Below, in pieces: positions 28,780 through 37,744 of a stretch of DNA of 64,000 nucleotides; position 1 is the first letter of the stretch, and each line of letters opens with the position of its first letter. The notes under the pieces were generated by a model. That model worked only from the letters and a program-made list of their open reading frames with translations. It had not been told where the DNA came from and made no database searches. The stretch is taken from the NCBI RefSeq assembly GCF_031199965.1, contig NZ_CP133605.1, forward strand, positions 3,194,501 through 3,258,500. The letters are read 5' to 3'. Both the position numbers and the translations under genes were made by a program. Source of the DNA: Paenibacillus sp. D2_2. GTDB lineage: Bacteria; Bacillota; Bacilli; Paenibacillales; Paenibacillaceae.

Positions 28780-29079
28780 TTATTTAGATTCAATTGCTTC
28801 ATATTCATACTCGATATCGCTGGAGCTCGCATTATAAGTAACATTGAAATGATAACCTTCCAAATACCATAAATCCCGCTCTTCCATATAGAACTTGATA
28901 CCCCCGGCTTCAGTCAGCAATCCTGGAGCCGTCGGTGCGTTAACTTCAATCCCAAGTGAGAATCCAGGATGTACCCCTCCGCCTGAGCTATAACGGGGAA
29001 AAAATCGAATGGCTTGCCCTTTTTGCAAGTCAAGTTCCTGTTTAAACCACTCAGCGGCTTCGTTTGTAATATTTAGCAT
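28780..29079 (-). CDS. HesB/IscA-like protein of the YneR type
   Basis: 99 residues from the ATG at 29079, which is preceded by TAGGAGGGAAAAAGC. It has the HesB fold pattern (ITNEAAEWFKQEL, YSSGGGVHPGFSLGI, FYMEERDLWYLEG) but none of the conserved cysteines that hold an iron-sulphur cluster in true IscA proteins. YneR of Bacillus subtilis is the same. A scaffold role is therefore unlikely and the function is unknown. Confidence 0.85.
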   Translation of the reverse strand: MLNITNEAAEWFKQELDLQKGQAIRFFPRYSSGGGVHPGFSLGIEVNAPTAPGLLTEAGGIKFYMEERDLWYLEGYHFNVTYNASSSDIEYEYEAIESK

Positions 29080-29146
29080 AGCTTTTTCCCTCCTATCATG
29101 TTTATTGTAGATGAATCTGTCCACAAAGCCAAACAAAAAAAATGAA

Positions 29147-29176
29147 TTGACACATTTGCAAAACCGATGATAAAAT
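29147..29176 (+). promoter_or_regulatory. Promoter of the bmrCD leader transcript
   Basis: A perfect TTGACA (29147-29152) and TAAAAT (29171-29176) are separated by 18 bp. They lie about 460 bp upstream of bmrC, so a long leader is transcribed first. Confidence 0.7.
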
Positions 29177-29218
29177 CGTCAAAGTAAACTATTACCAAAT
29201 CAGAAAGGGTGAAATTCG

Positions 29219-29308
29219 GTGCAAATCATTTTTCCTAATCCCGTATTTATGGATACGGACCGTCATCAACTGAATACCGAAGTAGCCCTGCAGGTTCGAA
29301 TGGATTAA
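29219..29308 (+). CDS. Putative leader peptide of bmrCD, 29 residues (bmrB-like position)
   Basis: A GTG start (29219) lies eight bases after AAAGGGTG and begins about 35 bases into the predicted transcript. The frame runs 29 codons to TAA at 29306-29308 and reads MQIIFPNPVFMDTD at its start. It sits in the same position as bmrB, the leader ORF whose translation controls bmrCD in Bacillus subtilis by ribosome-mediated attenuation. I see no proven sequence match to BmrB, so the assignment rests on position, promoter, terminator and downstream genes. Confidence 0.5.
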   Translation: MQIIFPNPVFMDTDRHQLNTEVALQVRMD

Positions 29309-29408
29309 CTAACTCCCTTGTCTTTTTATCAATGGATACATTTAATCGACCATATCGCGACGGCTGCTTCATCTTTTGAAGAGCGCTAGCGATATATGCG
29401 GAGATCTA

Positions 29409-29444
29409 TAAGGCATATCGTCTACGGACGGTATGTCTTTTTTT
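29409..29444 (+). terminator. Attenuator terminator in the bmrCD leader
   Basis: AGGCATATCGTC and GACGGTATGTCT pair over about 12 bases (with G-U pairs) and a short loop, then eight T follow (29438-29445). Just upstream, GCGATATATGCG (about 29389-29400) could pair either with CATATCGCG near 29351 or with the first arm of the terminator, which would give an antiterminator choice. Confidence 0.7.
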
Positions 29445-29632
29445 TGAGATAAGAAAGCATTTACACAATCACGTCCACATCCTTATCTCGCAAGAAAACC
29501 TACCTTTGGATTGATGGCATTCAACTTTGAAGACATCAATGGGTTTTCTTAAGGTTTCCCTCACCTGCAGAGCGAAAGAGCTGAGAACAAACAATAACAT
29601 CTGTACTTTGAGAGTTAGGAGGAAACCTGAAC

Positions 29633-31377
29633 ATGTTTTCTGTATTAAAAAATTTAGGCTGGTTCTTCGGACGGAAAAAAAGCGTTATCTGATAGGAGTG
29701 ACCTTCCTGATCCTTGTCGGCATTGTAGAGCTTGCTCCGCCCCGCCTACTTGGAAGCGCCATTGATGAAATCGTCACCGGCTCCATTACTTGGGGCTCGC
29801 TGACCAAATATATACTACTCATCCTCGGCATACTGGCATTTATCTATATGATCACTTACGTATGGATGCACAAATTGTTCGGTGGTTCCAATCTAGTCGA
29901 ACGGCTGCTACGTACTCGGTTCATGAATCATCTACTGCGGATGACGCCGCCGTTCTTCGAGCGCAGCCGTACAGGCGATCTAATGGCCCGGGCGACGAAT
30001 GACCTGCGTGCTGTATCGACGACCGTTGGCTTCGGAATGCTGACCTTGACGGATTCCACGGCTTATTTAACCACTATCTTGGTAGCCATGGGAACACTCA
30101 TCAGCTGGAAGCTGACACTTGCAGCCATCCTCCCTCTGCCATTCATTGCACTAGCAATGAAAATATATGGGAAGATCATTCACGAACGTTACACACTCGC
30201 ACAGGATGCATTTGGCGACATGAACGACCAAGTCTTGGAATCGGTTGCTGGCATCCGCGTCATCCGCGCCTATGTACAGGAACGTAATGACGAGCAAAGA
30301 TTCGAAGATATTACGAATGATGTCTATAACAAAAACCTAGCTGTTGCTAAGCTCGATGCTTATTTCGAACCAACCATCCGCCTGTTCGTTGGGCTGAGCT
30401 ATGCCATCGGCCTAACTTATGGGATCTACCTTGTGTTCCAGAATGAATTGACCCTGGGTGATCTTGTCTCCTTCAATATGTACCTTGGGATGATGATCTG
30501 GCCGATGTTCGCAATCGGCGAACTGATCAACATTATGCAGCGCGGCGGAGCCTCGCTGGATCGGGTGAATGAGACACTGAATGTCAAGCCTGACGTACAG
30601 GACGTCGATAATCCGGTACATGTGGAGTCCCCAGACAGTATACAATTTAAAAATGTCACCTTCCGCTACCCTACTTCCACGGTGGATAATCTCGATCAGA
30701 TCGATCTGGCGATCCGGCGTGGCGAGACGCTCGGTATCGTTGGCAGAACGGGCAGCGGTAAATCAACCTTACTGAAGCAAATTCTGCATGAGTATCCGCT
30801 TGGAGACGGGGAAATTACGATTTCCGACGAACCGCTCCAGAACATTGCCCTTGACCAATTGCACGGCTGGATCGGCTATGTTCCTCAGGAACAGATTCTG
30901 TTCTCCAAGACGGTGCGACAGAATATCCAATTTGGCTTGCCGAATGCACCGGATGAGCAAATTATGGAGGCTATACGAACCGCCGCCTTTGATCAGGATC
31001 TAGGAACCTTATCCGATGGACTGGACACCTTAGTCGGAGAGAAGGGCGTGGCCCTCTCTGGCGGACAGAAACAGCGCGTATCGTTGGCTAGAGCATTTAT
31101 CGCTGACCCTGACATTCTCATACTGGACGATGCCCTGTCTGCGGTAGATGCCCGAACCGAAGCACGCATCATTGATAATATACGGAGCAAACGCTCCGGG
31201 AAGACGACACTTATCTCCACCCACCGCCTGTCTGCTATTGAACATGCTGACTGGATCGTCGTGCTGGAGAAAGGACGAATCGTAGAGCAAGGTACCCATG
31301 AGACGCTGTTGCAAGAAGGCGGCTGGTACCTAGAACAATACGAACGTCAACAGGTGGAATCAAGCCTGGATGACTAG
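29633..31377 (+). CDS. bmrC: BmrC-like subunit of a heterodimeric multidrug ABC exporter, one frameshift
   Basis: About 581 residues. The true start is the ATG at 29633 after AGGAGGAA. It reads MFSVLKNLGWFFGRKK as in BmrC of Bacillus, but a run of seven A (29675-29681) breaks the frame, and eight A would join KKRYLIGVTFLILVG. A six-helix exporter domain is followed by an ATPase with Walker A GRTGSGKST, signature LSGGQKQR and LILDDALSAVD. The aspartate in place of the catalytic glutamate is the degenerate site expected of BmrC. It pairs with the next gene to pump out drugs. The long leader upstream suggests induction by ribosome-targeting antibiotics. Confidence 0.88.
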
Positions 31378-31392
31378 GAGGTATCTAGAAAA

Positions 31393-33468
31393 TTGCGCAC
31401 CAATGTGGCTAAATCACTTTTTAAATATGCCTTAACGGCAAAAAATACTTTTATACTCGCACTTATCATGCTAGCCATCGGCGTAGCTGCCGATTTGGCT
31501 GGCCCGTTCATCGCCCGCTCTATGATCGACGATCATATGCTTGCCATTGAACGACCATTCTTCGAGACGAACAATCCAGGAGGATCGGAGACCGTCAAAT
31601 TTGATGGCCGATACTATAAGCGCGGCGATCGTTTCTTAGATGGAGAAGCTAAAGGAAACGAAGTACGTCTGCTTCAAGTAGGCACCTCCTTTATCCTCGT
31701 CGAGCAATCGCTCGCTGATATATCGGGGAAACGAAGCTATCAAGATGGAATTCTGACTTTCGATAAGAATGGAGAAATTCAGCAATACCCTGGACAGAAA
31801 TTAAAGTCCTCGGAGCTGTTTGCCTTCTACAAACCTGAAGTACCCGGGATCATTCAACTGGTCGGCTTGTATCTCGTCTTCCTTGCGATCTCCATCGTCA
31901 TGGAATTCGGCAAAACTTATTGGCTGCAGTCTTCGGCCAACAAAGTCATCCGGAAGCTGCGCATGGATGTGTATGCACATATCCAGCGCCTTCCAGTGCA
32001 CTTCTTTGATAATTTGCCAGCCGGGAAAGTAGTATCACGGGTTACGAATGATACCGAAGCTGTGAAGGACTTATTCATCGCGGTATTATCTAACTTCTTC
32101 TCCGGGGTCATTAATATGATTGGTGTCTATATAGCCTTATTCTTACTTGACTTCCGCTTAGGGCTGATCTGCTTGTTCGTCGTCCCTGTCATTTGGGCTT
32201 GGGTTGTACTATACCGCAAATTCGCAACCAAATATAATACGATCATTCGCTCCCGTCTGAGTGAGATCAACGCGATCATCAATGAGTCAATTCAGGGCAT
32301 GTCGATCATCCGGATCTTCCGCCGCGAAGCGCAAACGAAGGAAGAGTTCGAGAATTTGAACAATGACTATATGAAATATCAGAACAAAATGCTTAATCTT
32401 AATGCATTGACCTCACATAACCTGGTTAACGTGATCCGCAGCCTCTCCTTCGCCGTTGTACTGTGGTTCTTCGGTTCGGAGCAGCTTAGCGGGGCTGGTA
32501 TTATCTCGCTCGGTGTCCTCTACGCTTTCGTTGACGTTCTGGGCAGGTTGTTTCAGCCGATCACGGGGATGGTTAACCAGCTCGCTGCGCTGGATTCCTC
32601 CATGGTATCCGCCGGAAGAGTGTTTGAGCTTATGGATGAGCCTGGCGAAGCAGTGACAGACGGTTCAATGCCTCGTTATAAGGGAAATGTGGAATTTAAT
32701 GATGTATCGTTTGCTTATAAACGTGATTATGTCTTGAAAAATATATCCTTCGAGGCCAAGCAAGGTCAGACGATTGCCCTGGTTGGTCACACCGGTTCCG
32801 GCAAGAGCTCAATCATCAACCTGCTGTTCCGTTTCTACGATCCGCAGAAAGGTACGATTACGATTGACGGGCAGCCAATTAAGGATCTCCCGAAGCAGTG
32901 GATCAGACAGCATATGGGCATCGTACTGCAGGATCCGTATCTGTTCACCGGTACGATTGCCTCTAACGTCAGTCTCGGTGATGAGCATATCTCCCGCGAA
33001 CGGATAGAGAAAGCGCTGGAGGATGTTGGAGCCACGCGCATTCTGGCACATCTCAAAAATGGGCTGAATGAACCTGTTGTGGAGAAAGGCAGCACGTTAT
33101 CCGCGGGCGAACGGCAGTTGATCTCCTTCGCGCGAGCGCTGGCTTTCGATCCGGCGATTCTGATTCTCGATGAAGCTACGGCTAACATCGACACCGAGAC
33201 CGAAGCCCTCATTCAGGAGGCGCTGGAGGTGCTGAAGCGCGGGCGCACGACATTCATCATCGCGCATCGCCTGTCGACTATCCGCAGCGCTGACCAGATT
33301 CTGCTGCTACATCGAGGCGAAATCGTAGAGCGCGGTACTCACGAAGAACTGTTGGCCAAGGGCGGACGCTACTATCAGATGTACCGCCTGCAACACGGAT
33401 CGAGCGATCCACAAGCATCGCAACCGACCGCTCCTAGCGCTGCCTCATCTGCTTCAGCGTTAGTGTAA
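31393..33468 (+). CDS. bmrD: BmrD-like subunit of a heterodimeric multidrug ABC exporter
   Basis: 691 residues, starting at a TTG with AGGAGG upstream, 15 bp after bmrC. The roughly 90-residue extracellular insertion after the first helix (DDHMLAIERPFFETNN onward, FDGRYYKRGDRF) is characteristic of BmrD. The ATPase carries Walker A GHTGSGKSS, a changed signature LSAGERQL and canonical ILDEATANID with the catalytic glutamate. Together with BmrC it forms one active and one degenerate site. The C-terminus has a serine/alanine-rich tail. Confidence 0.92.
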   Translation: MRTNVAKSLFKYALTAKNTFILALIMLAIGVAADLAGPFIARSMIDDHMLAIERPFFETNNPGGSETVKFDGRYYKRGDRFLDGEAKGNEVRLLQVGTSFILVEQSLADISGKRSYQDGILTFDKNGEIQQYPGQKLKSSELFAFYKPEVPGIIQLVGLYLVFLAISIVMEFGKTYWLQSSANKVIRKLRMDVYAHIQRLPVHFFDNLPAGKVVSRVTNDTEAVKDLFIAVLSNFFSGVINMIGVYIALFLLDFRLGLICLFVVPVIWAWVVLYRKFATKYNTIIRSRLSEINAIINESIQGMSIIRIFRREAQTKEEFENLNNDYMKYQNKMLNLNALTSHNLVNVIRSLSFAVVLWFFGSEQLSGAGIISLGVLYAFVDVLGRLFQPITGMVNQLAALDSSMVSAGRVFELMDEPGEAVTDGSMPRYKGNVEFNDVSFAYKRDYVLKNISFEAKQGQTIALVGHTGSGKSSIINLLFRFYDPQKGTITIDGQPIKDLPKQWIRQHMGIVLQDPYLFTGTIASNVSLGDEHISRERIEKALEDVGATRILAHLKNGLNEPVVEKGSTLSAGERQLISFARALAFDPAILILDEATANIDTETEALIQEALEVLKRGRTTFIIAHRLSTIRSADQILLLHRGEIVERGTHEELLAKGGRYYQMYRLQHGSSDPQASQPTAPSAASSASALV

Positions 33469-33504
33469 TGCTTAAGGTTTGAACCACAAGGCTAGCGACA
33501 ATAT

Positions 33505-33554
33505 TACTTAAAAAGAGCAAGTATCAAGGTACTACCACCTCGGTACTTGCTCTT
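33505..33554. terminator. Hairpin between convergent bmrD and the MFS gene
   Basis: An 11-bp stem (33513-33523 with 33544-33554) encloses a 20-nt loop. The T tract follows on the minus strand, so it mainly ends the efflux-pump gene at 33605. Confidence 0.65.
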
Positions 33555-33604
33555 CATGTTTGATATAAATGTCTTGAACTTCCTATTATATTTTCTGTAT
33601 CATT

Positions 33605-35302
33605 TCACAGTTCCATCGTCGAACGATCCGTAGACCTGCCCGAATCTTTTTTTGCTCTGCGCTTATCGCTCATCCAGGCAAAAATAATTCCAGGTAATAG
33701 CATCAGGCTAGCGTAAATATAGGAATGACGAAAGCCATTGACTGAGGCTTGCTGCATATCGGCCCCAGCTGATGTAAGCAATAGCTGCACTTCCTTCATC
33801 TGATCGTCCCTGGCCGAGGCAAATGCCTTTTGCTGTTCTGGATCAAGCTTGGATACTGCTGTCTCCAGCCCCTTCGCAATCTGACCAGCCACCTCCTCTT
33901 CTTGAAGCTCGCTTGCTGATCCTATCTGCATGCTGTTTCCTAATTCATCCACTATTGTAACGAGAACCTCTTTGACAATAGGCATTAGCCGTTGATTCTC
34001 CTCCACTTGCTCCAGAATACGCACCTTTGTGGTTTGCATTTCACCACCTATGCTTTGCTGCAGCAAGGTAACGATGACGGCCACCCCCAATACACTACCG
34101 ATCGATTTAGTCATATTCATAATACCAGATGCTATACCTACCTTCTCTTCAGGTACATGACGGATTCCAGCGGACATAACCGGCGGCATCGTCAAGCCGA
34201 CGCCAATTCCGGCGATAAATAATCGAATTAGAACATCGCTTAATGGGGACTGAGCAACCAAATTACTCATAGCGTAAATGGCACCAAAAATGACTACAAC
34301 CCCCGCTGCCCCAAACCAACGGCTGCCGTATTTGTTAGATAACGTCCCTGATACCGCCGAACTGACGATGGATCCAGCAGCCAATATGGATAAGACAAGT
34401 CCTGCCTTTAACTCCGTCAATCCCATTTCCCGGGTCAGGAAAAAGGATGTCAGCAAGGTTAGGTTGGATAAGGCTGCGCCAAGTATAAACATCGTCAGTG
34501 AAGTTCCGTTAAACTCCTTGATTTTCAGCAGCGCTAGCGGAAGCATCGGATCCTTTCCCCGCGACTGCAAATAGAAGAATAAAGCAGCAAATATCAGCCC
34601 AGAGCCGATCAACGAATAGAATTGGACTGAATTCCAGCCATAATCATTCGCCTTAATAAAAGCGTAAGTAATTAGTAGCATACCGGCGGTAATAGACAGC
34701 ATGCCGCTATAATCAACCCTCTTACCTGCCGTTTCATCACGCGATTCTTTAATAAATAGGATAGTCAACAAGATGCTTATCAGACCCAGCGGAACATTTA
34801 CATAGAAAATCCACTGCCAATTCAGTTTTTCCGTTAAGATCCCGCCTAGCGATGGCCCGCTAGCAGCAGCAAGTCCCGCGATCGCTCCCCATATACCGAT
34901 GATCATTCCATGCTTCTCTTTTGGAAAAGTCGTCGTCGTGAGTGGGATCGTTACCGGCACAATGATTGCTCCGGCCAGCCCCTGAATCACTCTGAACAAA
35001 ATTAGCATACCTAGTGAGCCGGAAAGTCCGGCAAGCAAAGAAGACAACGTAAACAACACCAATCCCAGAATAAATATTTTTTTGCGTCCGAACTGATCTG
35101 CTAGTCTTGACGCCGTCAAAATAAGTGCGGCAAATGCTAAATTATAACCGTTCATAACCCAAGAAATCTGCGAAACCGTGCCTCCGAAATAGCGCGTCAT
35201 TTCAGGTAGGGTAATATTCACTATCGTTGTATCCAGTAAGGCCATAAAATATCCTAGCAAAATGGCGGCAAATGCCAACACAGCTCTCATACGTCCATTC
35301 AT
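33605..35302 (-). CDS. DHA2-family MFS multidrug efflux pump (EmrB/QacA type)
   Basis: 565 residues with 14 predicted helices. The DHA2 landmarks are LDTTIVNITLPEM in helix 1, RLADQFGRKK in loop 2-3, the motif C region around GGAIIVPVTIPLTTTTFP and GPSLGGILTEKLNWQWIF. An extracytoplasmic insertion of about 110 residues before the last helix is present. It should expel drugs or toxic compounds by proton antiport. The gene is divergent from a TetR regulator across a region with three near-identical palindromes. Confidence 0.9.
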   Translation of the reverse strand: MNGRMRAVLAFAAILLGYFMALLDTTIVNITLPEMTRYFGGTVSQISWVMNGYNLAFAALILTASRLADQFGRKKIFILGLVLFTLSSLLAGLSGSLGMLILFRVIQGLAGAIIVPVTIPLTTTTFPKEKHGMIIGIWGAIAGLAAASGPSLGGILTEKLNWQWIFYVNVPLGLISILLTILFIKESRDETAGKRVDYSGMLSITAGMLLITYAFIKANDYGWNSVQFYSLIGSGLIFAALFFYLQSRGKDPMLPLALLKIKEFNGTSLTMFILGAALSNLTLLTSFFLTREMGLTELKAGLVLSILAAGSIVSSAVSGTLSNKYGSRWFGAAGVVVIFGAIYAMSNLVAQSPLSDVLIRLFIAGIGVGLTMPPVMSAGIRHVPEEKVGIASGIMNMTKSIGSVLGVAVIVTLLQQSIGGEMQTTKVRILEQVEENQRLMPIVKEVLVTIVDELGNSMQIGSASELQEEEVAGQIAKGLETAVSKLDPEQQKAFASARDDQMKEVQLLLTSAGADMQQASVNGFRHSYIYASLMLLPGIIFAWMSDKRRAKKDSGRSTDRSTMEL

Positions 35303-35324
35303 CTCTCACACCCCTTTTATAATA

Positions 35325-35397
35325 TGAACTAAAGTTCACTTTTTGATTATATGAACTTTAGTTCATATTTGTCAATATAATTATGAACTAAAGTTCA
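35325..35397. promoter_or_regulatory. Three palindromic TetR operators
   Basis: TGAACTAAAGTTCA occurs at 35325-35338 and 35384-35397, and TGAACTTTAGTTCA at 35352-35365. All are 14-bp palindromes in the divergent promoter region of the efflux gene and tetR-type gene. The GAAC-N4-GTTC core also looks like a Bacillus LexA box, but the middle bases do not fit that consensus, so TetR is the better candidate. Confidence 0.75.
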
Positions 35398-35461
35398 CGT
35401 TTTCATTGACAAGCTTCCTATTCTCACCTAAAATCGTTGTTACAAAGGGGGCAATGTAGAA

Positions 35462-36078
35462 GTGACAGAGAACGAGAGTAAAGTCCGAATACCCGGCAAG
35501 AACGGAGCATCAAGACGAAAGAAGCCATTATACAAGCTGCGATGGAGCTTTTCTCCGAGAAAGGCTATCATGGTACCAACACGAAAGAGATCGCTGCTTC
35601 GGCAGGTGTATCCACCGGCAGCTTCTATTCTTATTACAAAGACAAACGAGCCGTATTTTTAGATTCACTTATTATTTATAATAATACGCTCGTTGAGCGA
35701 ATCGATACCTATCTCGACGGAGTGGACTTCCAGTCCATGGACAAGATTGATTTTATTCGGGAGGTTATCGATAGCCTGATTTTCTCTCACAAGGTGTTTA
35801 CCGAGTTCCACAAGGAATTGGCCGTAATGTATAATTCAGATCCTGAAGTTCAAGCACTTATGGATACACAATTTGATTTCGGTCGCCGTAAAACTTTGGA
35901 TTATCTACTAAAGAACTCTCAGGGACTCAAAGTGGACAATATAGAAGCCGCTTCTGTCATCGTATTCGAGACACTGAACAGAGTCGTAGATATCATCGTC
36001 TTCTCTCCGCAAACTTCCGATGTCGAACAGCTGAAAACCGAACTTGCGAAAATGCTCGTAACTTATTTATATAAATAA
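35462..36078 (+). CDS. TetR-family repressor, one frameshift near the N-terminus
   Basis: About 205 residues once one base is restored. The GTG at 35462 follows AAAGGGGG. After KVRIPGKNG the frame is lost at 35504-35505 (GG, one G short) and resumes as SIKTKEAIIQAAMELFSEKGYHG. The helix-turn-helix is complete (TNTKEIAASAGVSTGSFYSYYKDK). The C-terminal ligand domain has no recognisable specificity. It is divergent from the DHA2 pump and should repress both through the three palindromes between them. Confidence 0.85.
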
Positions 36079-36105
36079 ATAAGATTCCTAAAAATGAAAA
36101 ATGCA

Positions 36106-36138
36106 AAACAACGCAGCCCTGATCAGGCTGCGTTGTTT
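36106..36138. terminator. Bidirectional terminator
   Basis: A perfect 13-bp stem (36106-36118 with 36126-36138) with a 7-nt loop and A/T-rich flanks lies between convergent tetR-type and SLH genes. Confidence 0.85.
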
Positions 36139-36159
36139 GCGTCTGTGTTATCCAATTGT

Positions 36160-37077
36160 TTATTTGAACCGTTTAAGCTCCGTCGGTGATGTATCCTGAA
36201 CCAGCTTTACCTTGTAAGAACTTGCAATGTAGGTTTCCGTTTTGGTCGTCGTAATGACCTGTGGGTACATTTGCCCCGGCTTGGGAGAGAGCAGCTCATA
36301 ATAGATAGTCGCTACCTGATCCTTACCGAACTCCACCTTCGTTACTGTAATCCCGTATCCTGGGTTCGGCTGACTCTCACGCTGCAGAATTACTTTGTTG
36401 ATCTGGTCATTCACTTTTTCCACACTATACGTGACTTCGTCCTGCATTGGATCATCCGCTTTCCCATGATTATCTACATACTCGCGACTATTGTAAACCC
36501 ATTTTGCTGCTTCTATTCGGTTAAGAGGCTGTTTGGGGTGGAACTTACCTGCATCATCCAGTGCCGTGATCTTCATAAGCAGCAAAGTCTGAACACTGTT
36601 AAAATAACTCGTCGTCACTTCATCGGCATCCTTGACCTGAATAAGCATAGCTACGAGTGGATAATCTCCAGTCGCATGAATACCTTGCTGTAGCAGGAAT
36701 GCAAATTGCTCTCGCGTAAGCTCCTTACTTACCGAGAAGCCTTGCGGCATCTTAATTTCGTTCTCTTCAGCGATCGCTAGCGACTCATCGTACCAATGCC
36801 TATTTTTTGCTGTATTTCTCGAAATTGCCGGACCTTCAGACTTAGCCTTCAATCCAAGTGCCTGAACAATCATATGAACACCCTGTGCCCCAGTCACCTT
36901 ACCCAGCGGAACGAATTTATCCTGCGATATTCCTTGAATAATTCCTCTGTCCTGCAGGGATTCAACCATCCGTGCATCGTCCCCCTGTACATCATTAAAT
37001 GCCGATGCCACAGGTATGAGTAGGAGCGACCCGCATAGAAGCGCCGCAACAGCGAGATTCAATTTTCTTCTTTTCAC
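36160..37077 (-). CDS. Secreted SLH-domain protein with PrcB-like C-terminus
   Basis: 305 residues. A signal peptide (MKRRKLNLAVAALLCGSLLL, cleaved after about VASA) leads into three S-layer homology modules: FNDVQGDDARMVESLQDRGI, then HWYDESLAIAEENEI, then VKDADEVTTSYFNSV with LNRIEAAKWVYNS. SLH modules bind pyruvylated wall polymer, so the protein should sit on the cell surface. The end (about 235-300, NPGYGITVTKVEFGKD and ASSYKVKLV) resembles the PrcB protease-complex C-terminal domain. The partner is unknown. Confidence 0.82.
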   Translation of the reverse strand: MKRRKLNLAVAALLCGSLLLIPVASAFNDVQGDDARMVESLQDRGIIQGISQDKFVPLGKVTGAQGVHMIVQALGLKAKSEGPAISRNTAKNRHWYDESLAIAEENEIKMPQGFSVSKELTREQFAFLLQQGIHATGDYPLVAMLIQVKDADEVTTSYFNSVQTLLLMKITALDDAGKFHPKQPLNRIEAAKWVYNSREYVDNHGKADDPMQDEVTYSVEKVNDQINKVILQRESQPNPGYGITVTKVEFGKDQVATIYYELLSPKPGQMYPQVITTTKTETYIASSYKVKLVQDTSPTELKRFK

Positions 37078-37214
37078 GATAGATCACCTCTGCTCAAATA
37101 GACGTACACGGGTGCTAAAGGTTGCACTATTATTCCAGATTTATCCTGCTAGCTCTATGCCTTTTGGGTTCGATCTCCTGCGCCTTCTCGGTCCATCCCA
37201 CCACTTTGTCATCT

Positions 37215-37553
37215 CTACTTTTCCCCTAATACAGCTAACAGAGCAGCTTTACATATAGCACTTTCAGTAGTTACATCTACAACGTTAATACTCTCTTTTC
37301 CGTCCCTACAAAACGTTGCTTCCCGCTGTTCCCCTTCATTGTTTAAAATGAAAAGCCAACCTTTCTTCTTCATTTCCTTTACAACATCGAATGCCGCATG
37401 AACGTCTCTACTATAATCTCTCGGGCAGAACGACGTATTACCTCGTAAGAATCTCCCGGGGCTATGCCTATCAGGTTGATACTCAAAAACCTCTAAGGCC
37501 ACGGCATAATTTAATTTTCCAAATTCAAAGTCTAATATATTTTCAGGTATCAT
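37215..37553 (-). CDS. Phage ABA-sandwich-like small protein
   Basis: 112 residues. The pattern of an N-terminal helix, WLFILNNEGEQREATF strand pair and a C-terminal SAICKAALLAVLG helix resembles the phage ABA sandwich domain found in small phage and plasmid proteins. AGAAGGAGGGAGAAGT precedes the ATG. No other phage gene is nearby, so it may be a leftover of a mobile element. It is divergent from the acetyltransferase leader. Confidence 0.55.
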   Translation of the reverse strand: MIPENILDFEFGKLNYAVALEVFEYQPDRHSPGRFLRGNTSFCPRDYSRDVHAAFDVVKEMKKKGWLFILNNEGEQREATFCRDGKESINVVDVTTESAICKAALLAVLGEK

Positions 37554-37590
37554 ACTTCTCCCTCCTTCTCTATTACTTTCTACTGTGAGT

Positions 37591-37620
37591 TTGACCCGCG
37601 GATATTTCGTCTGTTAAAAT
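37591..37620 (+). promoter_or_regulatory. Promoter of the acetyltransferase leader transcript
   Basis: TTGACC (37591-37596) and TAAAAT (37615-37620) are separated by 18 bp. They lie 30 bp before the leader peptide start. Confidence 0.65.
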
Positions 37621-37650
37621 CAAGACTACAAAAGGAAGAGGATGAGGACG

Positions 37651-37704
37651 ATGGTTCGTCGTTTGAAACGGTTTAAAAATGTTGCTATTGCACTAAGCTT
37701 CTAA
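37651..37704 (+). CDS. 17-residue leader peptide for translational attenuation
   Basis: ATG GTT CGT CGT begins a frame reading MVRRLKRFKNVAIALSF and ending TAA at 37702-37704. GGAAGAGG lies nine bases upstream. The last codons lie inside the first arm of a hairpin whose second arm touches the ribosome-binding site of the acetyltransferase. It contains RLK and RFK, the basic-X-basic pattern at which macrolides are known to stall ribosomes. This matches erm/cat style leaders. Confidence 0.65.
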   Translation: MVRRLKRFKNVAIALSF

Positions 37705-37733
37705 GTAAAAAGTGATTCATACTACTTAGAAGC
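37697..37733 (+). promoter_or_regulatory. Attenuator hairpin partly covering the acetyltransferase RBS
   Basis: GCTTCTAAGTA (37697-37707) and TACTTAGAAGC (37723-37733) form a perfect 11-bp stem with a 15-nt loop. The GAGG of the ribosome-binding site (37734-37737) follows directly, so the hairpin would hinder ribosome loading until a stalled ribosome opens it. Confidence 0.7.
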
Positions 37734-37744
37734 GAGGAAAAATA

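Noticed and set aside
35325..35397. LexA (SOS) boxes controlling the efflux pump
   Set aside because: GAAC-N4-GTTC fits in outline, but the inner bases TAAA break the R-N-R-Y pattern and a divergent TetR gene explains the palindromes.
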